The notes beneath the pieces are model-generated. The model saw only the letters and a program-made list of their open reading frames with translations, had not been told where the DNA came from and ran no database searches. From NCBI RefSeq assembly GCF_024622975.1, contig NZ_JANJZT010000005.1, positions 1-64,000 of the forward strand: DNA of 64,000 bases, given 5' to 3'. Position 1 is the first letter of the stretch, and each line of letters opens with the position of its first letter. This document shows positions 19,351 through 26,172 of this stretch, in pieces. The DNA comes from Blautia caecimuris. Lineage in GTDB: Bacteria > Bacillota > Clostridia > Lachnospirales > Lachnospiraceae. The translations under genes were made by a program, and so were the position numbers.

Positions 19351-19384
19351 AACAGCCCTCGAAAACAGGAAAAAGGGGGCTGTT
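19351..19384. repeat. Stem-loop between dtd and XerS-like gene
   Basis: AACAGCCCTC (19351-19360) pairs with GGGGGCTGTT (19375-19384) with one G-U. No T-run follows on either strand, so it is not a classical terminator. Confidence 0.55.
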
Positions 19385-19398
19385 GTTGCAATCTATAT

Positions 19399-19428
19399 CT
19401 ATACGACAAACCCGAGTTTTTCATATAG
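19399..19428. repeat. 30-bp imperfect palindrome, dif-like candidate
   Basis: Left half CTATACGACAAACCC and the reverse complement of the right half, CTATATGAAAAACTC, agree at 12 of 15 positions. Size and symmetry fit a tyrosine-recombinase core site. It ends 3 bases before the -35 box of the recombinase promoter, so an operator is also possible. Confidence 0.5.
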
Positions 19429-19431
19429 ATG

Positions 19432-19460
19432 TTGCCGGAAAGCCACTTCTGTGGTATAAT
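19432..19460 (+). promoter_or_regulatory. Promoter of XerS-like recombinase
   Basis: TTGCCG at 19432-19437, a 17-base spacer, TATAAT at 19455-19460. Confidence 0.75.
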
Positions 19461-19628
19461 TATACTGAAAATCATAATTTCAGTAAATGTGCTGTTGTGT
19501 TTTATTCCACCGTACATTTTGTATTTTCCAGTGCAGATACATTTGATGTCCTGTGATTGCATTGAACTTTTTACCTTTTGTGTCATCTGTTATTGTTATT
19601 TTTATTAAATAAAGGAGTTTTATTTTTT

Positions 19629-20690
19629 ATGGAACCGAAACAAACCTACCATGAACATACTGATATTGAAAATACTTTGCGGCTTCGTCAGGTTCTTGCG
19701 ACTTTGCCGCCTTTCTGCAGGGATTATTTCCGTGCCATTGACGCAACAACCACTACAAAAACAAGGATTTCCTATGCCTATGATATCCGCATTTTTTTTC
19801 AGTTCCTTCTGGATACCAACCCTGCTTTTAAGGATAAAGCCATGACTGATTTTTCTGTAAATGTACTGGATCAGGTAAAGGCTCTTGACATTGAGGAATA
19901 TCAGGAATATCTGAAGGTTTACCATAACCATAACGGCGATAAAATGGAAACCAACAGTGAACGCGGCCTGAAACGGAAAATTTCTGCTCTGAGAAGCTTT
20001 TACGCCTATTATTATAAAAGGGAAATGATTGAGACAAATCCTGCCGTGCTTGTAGATGTACCCAAAATCCATGAAAAAAGCATTATCCGTCTTGATGCAG
20101 ACGAGGTGGCTCTGCTTCTGGATCATATTGAACATGCAGGGGATACGCTGACCGGACAGAAACGCGCTTACTGGGAAAAAACAAAGGAACGGGATCTTGC
20201 CATTGTAACGTTGCTTCTAGGAACCGGGATCCGTGTTTCGGAATGTGTGGGACTTGATATTGAAGATGTTGATTTTAAAAATAACGGGATTAAGGTTACG
20301 CGAAAAGGCGGAAATGAAATGGTTGTTTACTTTGGATCTGAGGTAGAAAAAGCACTGAAAAATTATCTGGAAGTCAGGGAAAATATTGTTCCTCTCTCCG
20401 GTCATGAACACGCCCTCTTCTACTCTTCCCAGAAAAAACGAATCGGTGTGCAGGCCATTGAAAACCTTGTAAAAAAATATTCCCGTGAAATTACGACCAC
20501 AAAAAAGATCACCCCTCATAAGCTGCGCAGCACCTACGGTACGGCTCTTTATCAGGAAACCGGCGATATTTACCTTGTAGCGGACGTTCTGGGCCACAGG
20601 GATGTAAATACCACCAAAAAGCATTATGCGGCCTTAGACGACGCCAGACGGCGTCAGGCAGCCACAGCGGTAAAATTGCGGGAGGACTGA
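19629..20690 (+). CDS. XerS-like tyrosine recombinase
   Basis: 353 residues, about the length of streptococcal XerS and longer than XerC/XerD. N-terminal core-binding domain (RISYAYDIRIFFQFLLD), then a catalytic domain with a complete active site: Arg in GTGIRVSE, Lys in VTRKGG, His and Arg in TPHKLRST, His in VLGHRD and the nucleophile Tyr in KKHYAAL. The stretch KTKERDLAIVTLLL and the insertion before it resemble XerS, the single-recombinase chromosome dimer resolution enzyme. The ATG at 19629 has AAAGGAG about 11 bases upstream. A solo chromosomal recombinase at the point where gene orientation flips fits a dimer-resolution role; an ordinary integrase is the alternative, but no element genes flank it. 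Confidence 0.85.
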   Translation: MEPKQTYHEHTDIENTLRLRQVLATLPPFCRDYFRAIDATTTTKTRISYAYDIRIFFQFLLDTNPAFKDKAMTDFSVNVLDQVKALDIEEYQEYLKVYHNHNGDKMETNSERGLKRKISALRSFYAYYYKREMIETNPAVLVDVPKIHEKSIIRLDADEVALLLDHIEHAGDTLTGQKRAYWEKTKERDLAIVTLLLGTGIRVSECVGLDIEDVDFKNNGIKVTRKGGNEMVVYFGSEVEKALKNYLEVRENIVPLSGHEHALFYSSQKKRIGVQAIENLVKKYSREITTTKKITPHKLRSTYGTALYQETGDIYLVADVLGHRDVNTTKKHYAALDDARRRQAATAVKLRED

Positions 20691-20706
20691 TATCCTCCCG
20701 TTTCTT
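20679..20706. terminator. Shared terminator of convergent genes
   Basis: CGGGAGGA (20679-20686) pairs perfectly with TCCTCCCG (20693-20700), followed by TTTCTT. The stem overlaps the last codons of the recombinase, and its 3' end lies 5 bases from the VanW stop. Confidence 0.75.
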
Positions 20707-22021
20707 ATCCTTCTCTGGTACCAAGGATCTGCACAGAAATTGCTCCATTTGCATAAGAAGCCTGTATTTTAACCGGATATTCTGTGTTGTTTTTGAATTT
20801 GTAGTCCAGAGTTCCCCAGGACACGGTAGCATCCATACCACTGGGAATATAGGCAACAGGCTTTGAATGGGGATATCGCTCCACAATCTCAAGACCTGCA
20901 TTGAGACAGGCTGCATAAAGGGTGGAGGAAACCTGACAGATTCCCCCTCCGATTCCCGGAACCAGCTGTCCGTTGGCTATGACAGGAGCAGACTGAAATC
21001 CTCTTTCTATGGTTCTTTCTCCTACTGTATCATTGTAGGAAAATGTATCTCCGGGATTCAGAATCACATCATTACAGCTTCCGCATGCCAGCTGAATATT
21101 TGCGATCCGGCCGCTGCTTCCTCCTCCGTAAGTGGTATAACTTCCAAGCACATCCCGATAAAGCATGGAGGTCAGCTGTTCTGTTGAAAGCTCCGGTTCA
21201 GTGATGGCAAAAGAAATTCTTACATCAGCTCCCTCATCTGCCTGTTTCAGCTGTTTTTCTGCTTCTTTTACGTCAAAGGATACTCCCTGTACAGACGGAA
21301 CTACTGCATAATTATTTTCTCTGTCCAGAAAAGCGTTGCTCATTTTTACATATACCTTGTCATGCAGAGGCTGAAGCTCCAGCTCAGCAGGCGTTACCTT
21401 TATTTCCGGGCATTTCAGCTTTGTTTCATATTCATGAGCATTAAGAGACTGCAGGAGCATTTCCTTTAATTCTTTCAGGTCTGCCTTTATTCCGGTACGT
21501 CCTTTATGAATAGTAATAGTAAGAGAAGTTTTATCCTGATCCCAGGTAGTTTCTTTTACCGTATTTACTTTTTCAATACCTGTTTTCCGGATTGCTTCAT
21601 CCAGCTTTTCCGGTTCAGAAGCTTTCGGAAGGATTTCCAGAGAAACGGGTTCCTGATCTTTTAATTTAATCTTGTCCATACCTCTGACATACCATTTTCC
21701 GTGTCCGGGTCTGTAGGCTTCTCTGATTTCTCTGGAAGCATTCAGAGAAAGAACCGGAAAAATTTTTACTTCATAGTTTTTTTCTGCAAGGGATACGGTG
21801 ATCTCAGAATCCTGATAATCTTTTTTGAATTGCTCCTGTACTGCTTTTTCTGCAGCTTCTATTGTTTTTCCCTGTAATGCAACCCCGTTTATGGAAACAT
21901 CCTTCCAGATCACTTTATCATCCAGCGTGGTACACCAGTATAAATATCCTGCGGTCAGAATACCGGCAGTACCTAGTATTGCAGCCGCTGTTATTTTCCA
22001 TTTATTTTTCTTTTTCATCAT
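20705..22021 (-). CDS. VanW family protein
   Basis: 438 residues. One N-terminal membrane helix (about 10-28) acts as an anchor. Putative peptidoglycan-binding repeats precede the C-terminal VanW domain with GGGICQVSSTLYAACL and ERYPHSKPVAYIPSGMDATV. The protein should face the cell wall. Despite its name VanW has no proven role in vancomycin resistance, and no van genes are near. It is the first gene on the - strand side of the orientation switch. Confidence 0.9.
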   Translation of the reverse strand: MMKKKNKWKITAAAILGTAGILTAGYLYWCTTLDDKVIWKDVSINGVALQGKTIEAAEKAVQEQFKKDYQDSEITVSLAEKNYEVKIFPVLSLNASREIREAYRPGHGKWYVRGMDKIKLKDQEPVSLEILPKASEPEKLDEAIRKTGIEKVNTVKETTWDQDKTSLTITIHKGRTGIKADLKELKEMLLQSLNAHEYETKLKCPEIKVTPAELELQPLHDKVYVKMSNAFLDRENNYAVVPSVQGVSFDVKEAEKQLKQADEGADVRISFAITEPELSTEQLTSMLYRDVLGSYTTYGGGSSGRIANIQLACGSCNDVILNPGDTFSYNDTVGERTIERGFQSAPVIANGQLVPGIGGGICQVSSTLYAACLNAGLEIVERYPHSKPVAYIPSGMDATVSWGTLDYKFKNNTEYPVKIQASYANGAISVQILGTREG

Positions 22022-22044
22022 TTGTATATCTGTCCTTTTGTTTT

Positions 22045-22083
22045 TTAAAAAACAGGAGTTCTGCCCAACGGCAAAACTCCTGT
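22045..22083 (-). terminator. Strong terminator of the P-loop protein gene
   Basis: On the - strand ACAGGAGTTTTGCC pairs with GGCAGAACTCCTGT (complement of 22052-22083) and runs into TTTTTT. It lies 42 bases after the stop of the gene ending at 22125. Confidence 0.9.
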
Positions 22084-22124
22084 AAAACCTTCCCCATTAT
22101 ATGTAGTTTTATAAAAATTAAATA

Positions 22125-22544
22125 TTATAAAGCTGTTGCAATCTTATCCTGAAATTCAGCCGGAATTTCTTCTTTATCAAGAGATACGCTGATGATAAAG
22201 GAAATACCAAATTTTTCTCCGATTTCCTCAAGCTGTTCAAGAGTACCGGAAATATCAAGACCTTCCAGTTTAGCTGTGGTTAAAAAGCTGTCCAGATAAA
22301 TCTGCTCAAGGTCATGATCCTGAGAAATAATTCCACAGATAAAGCCTACAAATTCATCTGCGTTGATGATCGGATATCCGGAAACATCGATCAGACGAAT
22401 CTTATTATTCAGTTCATACATGTGCTTTGTGCTTTTGTCTAAGTAAACAATGCTGCCATTTACATTCTTAATTGCGCCGTTCACTTTGTCTAACAGTACT
22501 TTTGTTTTGCCCTTGCCTTTCTTTCCTACGATCAGTTCAACCAT
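22125..22544 (-). CDS. Small P-loop protein of unknown function
   Basis: 139 residues. MVELIVGKKGKGKTKVLLDKV contains a Walker A-like GKKGKGKTK, and DLEQIYLDSF could supply a Walker B-like strand. Homologues are sometimes labelled ATPase or PilT-like, but the protein is far too short for a secretion ATPase and no pilus genes are near. The ATG at 22544 has AAGGAGGA eight bases upstream; an earlier in-frame ATG overlaps that site. No membrane segment. Probably cytoplasmic; function unknown. Confidence 0.8.
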   Translation of the reverse strand: MVELIVGKKGKGKTKVLLDKVNGAIKNVNGSIVYLDKSTKHMYELNNKIRLIDVSGYPIINADEFVGFICGIISQDHDLEQIYLDSFLTTAKLEGLDISGTLEQLEEIGEKFGISFIISVSLDKEEIPAEFQDKIATAL

Positions 22545-22677
22545 CCTGTTTTCCTCCTTAGACACAATATAATATTAATTTTTAACAAAAACTTTTATTA
22601 ATATGTTTCAATTATAGTGCATTTTATCATAAAATTCAATGCCTAATTCTGAAAAAATTGTGTTTTTTCTAAGTTTT

Positions 22678-23877
22678 TTATTTTGCGTTGGCATTTTCAA
22701 GAAGGGAACTCATCTGCTGGTAAAGAAGCTCCTTAGTGGATGCGCCCATGACAATGGAAACATAAGGATCGCCATAAGCATTCTGGCTTAAAAGCGCCAG
22801 ACAGTTTCCGGCATCGCTGGTGGTTCCGGTTTTTCCTCCCAGCACAGTAATGCCCTTGGGAGCAGTTGCCTCTCCGGTCAGATAATGGTCGGTTGCAGTC
22901 AGAGGCGTATTTACCTCTGTTCCGTCGCTGCTTTTATAGGAAATGGTATAGGAGCCAAGCTGAGTGATCTGAGTAAATTCCGGAAATCTCAATGCTTCTT
23001 TCAGCATCAGGTAAATATCATAGGGTGTTGTATAATGGTTTTCATCCTGAAGACCGTGAGGATTTGTAAAATGAGTTCCGGTACATCCAAGCTGAGCAGC
23101 ATAGCTGTTCATCATATCCACAAATTTTTCTGTGGATCCTCCGATATGAGTGGCAATGGCTGACGCTGCATCATTTCCCGAATACACAAGAAGTCCGTGA
23201 ACCAGTTCATCCATAGTAACCTTATCTCCCACCTGGAAACCGATCACCTGTGAACCCTCTTCCAGAGTAATGTTTTCTTCTGAGATAGTTACCACATCTT
23301 CCATATTTCCATACTGGAATGCAAGAAGAGCCGTCATGATCTTTGTGATACTGGCAGGATATACTCTGTCATAGGCTCCTTTGGAATACAATACCTGTTT
23401 GTTTTTGATATCCAGGAGAAGTCCTTCCTGATCTTCTTCCAGAGCTACAGTATCCCGAAGAGTGTCTCCGGAAACCACACACAGTTCTGCCGAAAAACCA
23501 TCCGCCTTTCCCTCTGAACCGGCTATCCGGGAATCTGAGAATTCTCCGGAAGCGCTGTACTTTTGTACCGGTCCCCGGAAAAATGTCTTTTTGATCATAA
23601 ACACAGCGGCTCCTGCTCCGGCAAGAAGCGCCGCGATCAGAAGTACCAGAAGAAAGGTGCGGATGATTTTTTTTCTTCGCATCTGTCTTATTCTTGCTGC
23701 TTTTCTTTTCCGGGCGGCTGACGAAGAGGCCTGTGCTCTTCTTTGCGGTTCCTGCTTTTGTTCCTTTGCCGGAGCAGACCAGTTTCCGGAATTTCTGCGT
23801 ACTTTTTTATCCGGAACAGTATTTCTCTGTCTTTCGGTATCTGTTTTTCGTCTGCGAACAGGCTGTTCGTTTCTCAT
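22678..23877 (-). CDS. D-alanyl-D-alanine carboxypeptidase (S11, DacF-like)
   Basis: 399 residues. A long, very basic cytoplasmic N-terminus (about 1-70, many Arg/Lys/Gln) precedes one membrane helix (IIRTFLLVLLIAALLAGAGAAVFMI). The extracellular S11 domain has the serine motif PASITKIM, YSGNDAAS and GGKTGTT. It trims the terminal D-Ala from peptidoglycan stem peptides. The ATG overlaps rodA by 4 bases, placing it at the end of the mre-min-rodA operon. The positively charged cytoplasmic tail is unusual for S11 enzymes, which normally carry a cleavable signal peptide. Confidence 0.92.
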   Translation of the reverse strand: MRNEQPVRRRKTDTERQRNTVPDKKVRRNSGNWSAPAKEQKQEPQRRAQASSSAARKRKAARIRQMRRKKIIRTFLLVLLIAALLAGAGAAVFMIKKTFFRGPVQKYSASGEFSDSRIAGSEGKADGFSAELCVVSGDTLRDTVALEEDQEGLLLDIKNKQVLYSKGAYDRVYPASITKIMTALLAFQYGNMEDVVTISEENITLEEGSQVIGFQVGDKVTMDELVHGLLVYSGNDAASAIATHIGGSTEKFVDMMNSYAAQLGCTGTHFTNPHGLQDENHYTTPYDIYLMLKEALRFPEFTQITQLGSYTISYKSSDGTEVNTPLTATDHYLTGEATAPKGITVLGGKTGTTSDAGNCLALLSQNAYGDPYVSIVMGASTKELLYQQMSSLLENANAK

Positions 23878-25031
23878 AAATACTCCTCTTTCTTATCTGA
23901 CATTGTTTTCTGAAGTTCTTTATTATACAAGCTGCTCTGAAGACCTACGTTCAGAACAAGTCCCATTCCAATATAAAGACTGATAAGAGAGGTCAGTCCA
24001 TAGCTTACAAAGGGAAGAGGCGTTCCTGTATTCGGCCCCATTCCGGTGGCTACGCAGATATTCAGAAAGCTCTGGAAAGCAACGATACTTCCCATTCCGC
24101 AGCAGATGATTTTTCCGGACAGATCCTTTGCCCGAAGTCCCATACGGATACATTCCAGAGCAATAGCCAGAAGAAGCAGGATAATGGTAGTACATCCGAT
24201 AAAACCGTATTCCTCCCCTGCTACTGCAAAGATAAAGTCAGTCTGGTTCTCCGCCACAAAGTTTCCTTCATTTACCGATGCCACCGAATCGCCGGACAGT
24301 CTTTTTCCTGTCAGCTCCCCGGATGCAATGGCTGTCTTGGAATTATCCTGCTGTTGGGTGTCATCTGTGTATTCTTCATTTTCCGGATAAAGAAACGCCA
24401 TAATACGGTCTCTCTGATAATCCTTAATAAGCTTCTGTTCCGGCTGTACCACGATCATAAGAAAGATCACCAGTAAGGGAACTGCAATCAGAAGCGCTCC
24501 TCCGATAATACGGTAGCTCAGTCCGGCAATATAGATCAGAACACAGAATACTACTGTGATCATGATCGTATTTTTCAGATCCGGCTGATCCAGGATCAGA
24601 TAAAGAGGAACTGCCAAAAGAACTGCTGACTTTGCCAGTGTACGGAAGCTGTTCAGATCTTCTTCATGATCCATAAAAAACCTGGCAAAAAAGAGAATGA
24701 TGATAATTTTGGCAAGCTCTGTAGGCTGGAACCGGATAAAACCGAAATCGATCCAACGCGCCGCGCCGTTTGCTGTATCTCCAAAAAGGCGTACGATCAG
24801 AAGAAGCACGATATTGCTGCCGTACATGATCCACTGAAAGTTTGAGATCCAGGAATAATCTATGAGAGACAGGATCACCATGATAACCAGACCCATGATC
24901 ACACCCATAAGCTGCTTGAGCATCAGATCCTCACGGGCAGTACCTACCAGCACCACACCAATGGAACTGATGGCAAGCAGAAACAGAAGCAGTCTGAAAT
25001 TGTAAAAACGAAGCTTATACTGTTTAATCAT
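23874..25031 (-). CDS. rodA: RodA/FtsW/SpoVE-family peptidoglycan glycosyltransferase
   Basis: 385 residues, about ten membrane helices. SEDS-family motifs include RWIDFGFIRFQPTELAKI and GPNTGTPLPFVSYGLTS. It polymerises lipid II with PBP2 in the elongasome. It overlaps minE by 4 bases and DacF by 4. Location with mreBCD and PBP2 favours RodA over FtsW or SpoVE. Confidence 0.9.
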   Translation of the reverse strand: MIKQYKLRFYNFRLLLFLLAISSIGVVLVGTAREDLMLKQLMGVIMGLVIMVILSLIDYSWISNFQWIMYGSNIVLLLIVRLFGDTANGAARWIDFGFIRFQPTELAKIIIILFFARFFMDHEEDLNSFRTLAKSAVLLAVPLYLILDQPDLKNTIMITVVFCVLIYIAGLSYRIIGGALLIAVPLLVIFLMIVVQPEQKLIKDYQRDRIMAFLYPENEEYTDDTQQQDNSKTAIASGELTGKRLSGDSVASVNEGNFVAENQTDFIFAVAGEEYGFIGCTTIILLLLAIALECIRMGLRAKDLSGKIICCGMGSIVAFQSFLNICVATGMGPNTGTPLPFVSYGLTSLISLYIGMGLVLNVGLQSSLYNKELQKTMSDKKEEYL

Positions 25032-25279
25032 TTTGTCCTTTGTTCCTTTTTTGACCTGACAGGAATGTCCGCATGAAAAACAGGAGGTTCCTGAGTGATG
25101 CGGATCTTAACTTCCGTCTCGTCAATTGTAATATATTTTTTTACTGTATGTATCATATCATTTTTCAGCATTCTCATCATCTGTGGAGAGCAGTCGATCC
25201 GTTCCGACACCAGAAGCATTTTCATTCTGTCTCTGGCATAGCCTGCGGAGCGGCCTTTTCCCTGTAAAGCGGTTTTCAA
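25028..25279 (-). CDS. minE: Cell division topological specificity factor MinE
   Basis: 83 residues. AGYARDRMKMLLVSERIDCSPQ matches the MinD-stimulating helix of MinE, and the rest gives the dimerisation beta-alpha fold. The start is a TTG with GGAGGG seven bases upstream. MinE drives MinD oscillation. It sits directly between minD and rodA. Confidence 0.92.
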   Translation of the reverse strand: MKTALQGKGRSAGYARDRMKMLLVSERIDCSPQMMRMLKNDMIHTVKKYITIDETEVKIRITQEPPVFHADIPVRSKKEQRTK

Positions 25280-25311
25280 CAGAATACCCTCCTTTTTCTG
25301 CGATCATGAAA

Positions 25312-26100
25312 TTATTTTCTGAAAATCTGTCCCAGCCTGCGGAACATGCCTTTTTTCCGGCGGATTTCCATAAATGGAACCTCCTCGCCCAGAAGACGTC
25401 TGCAGATGTTTTTGTATTCCTCTTCTGCCTGAGACTTTTTGCCGGAAAGAGGCTCTCCCTGATTGGCAGCCACAACAATCTGCTCGTCATCAGGAATGGT
25501 TCCAATAAGGTCTACTGCCAGTATCTCAATTACATCGTCCACTGACATCATATCTCCTCTGGCAATCATATCCGGTCTTAAACGGTTGATGATCAGATGG
25601 ATATCTCTCAGCCCTCCGGCTTCCAGAAGTCCGATAATTCGATCCGCATCACGGATGGCAGAAACCTCCGGAGTTGTTACTACAAGGGCCTTGTCTGCCC
25701 CGGCAACTGCATTTTTAAATCCCTGTTCGATTCCTGCCGGACAGTCCAGAAGAACATAATCAAATTCTTCACGGAGCTCCTCGGTCAGTTTGATCATCTG
25801 CTCCGGGGAAACGGCAGACTTGTCCTTTGTCTGAGCGGACGGAAGAAGAAACAGCTCCGGATGGCGTCTGTCATGGATCAGAGCCTGTTTCAGTCTGCAG
25901 CTTCCGTTTATCACATCTACAAGATTATATACAATTCTGTTTTCCAGTCCAAGTACCACATCCAGATTACGCAGGCCGATATCTGTATCCACTACAACCG
26001 CTTTTTTGCCCATCATGGCAAGTCCTGTGCCGATATTGGCAACTGTTGTGGTTTTTCCCACACCGCCCTTTCCAGATGTAATAACAATGACCTCACCCAT
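25312..26100 (-). CDS. minD: Septum site-determining ATPase MinD
   Basis: 262 residues. The deviant Walker A SGKGGVGKTTT, DTDIGLRNLDVVLGLE and DCPAGIE define MinD, and the C-terminal amphipathic helix (RRKKGMFRRLGQIFRK) targets the membrane. minC, which normally precedes minD in this type of cluster, is absent: only 72 bases separate minD from PBP2. Confidence 0.95.
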   Translation of the reverse strand: MGEVIVITSGKGGVGKTTTVANIGTGLAMMGKKAVVVDTDIGLRNLDVVLGLENRIVYNLVDVINGSCRLKQALIHDRRHPELFLLPSAQTKDKSAVSPEQMIKLTEELREEFDYVLLDCPAGIEQGFKNAVAGADKALVVTTPEVSAIRDADRIIGLLEAGGLRDIHLIINRLRPDMIARGDMMSVDDVIEILAVDLIGTIPDDEQIVVAANQGEPLSGKKSQAEEEYKNICRRLLGEEVPFMEIRRKKGMFRRLGQIFRK

Positions 26101-26172
26101 GTTTCTGATTCCTCCTAAAAGATATGTTCCATAATTCTGGTTTTCTCTCTGGTATTTTACACCGGACTGATA

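Larger units (their letters stand above)
19207..19628. other. Structured intergenic region upstream of XerS-like gene
   Basis: 420 bases without a convincing gene. It holds, in order, a stem-loop at 19351-19384, a 30-bp imperfect palindrome at 19399-19428 and a consensus promoter at 19432-19460, each listed separately. The last 170 bases are AT-rich leader. Confidence 0.6.

Noticed and set aside
19335-19556. 73-codon open frame upstream of the XerS-like gene
   Set aside because: No ribosome binding site, composition unlike a protein, and it runs through the hairpin, palindrome and promoter.
20705-22021. Vancomycin resistance cluster suggested by VanW
   Set aside because: No vanA/B/C, vanH, vanX, vanY or van two-component genes are nearby; VanW proteins are common in Clostridia.
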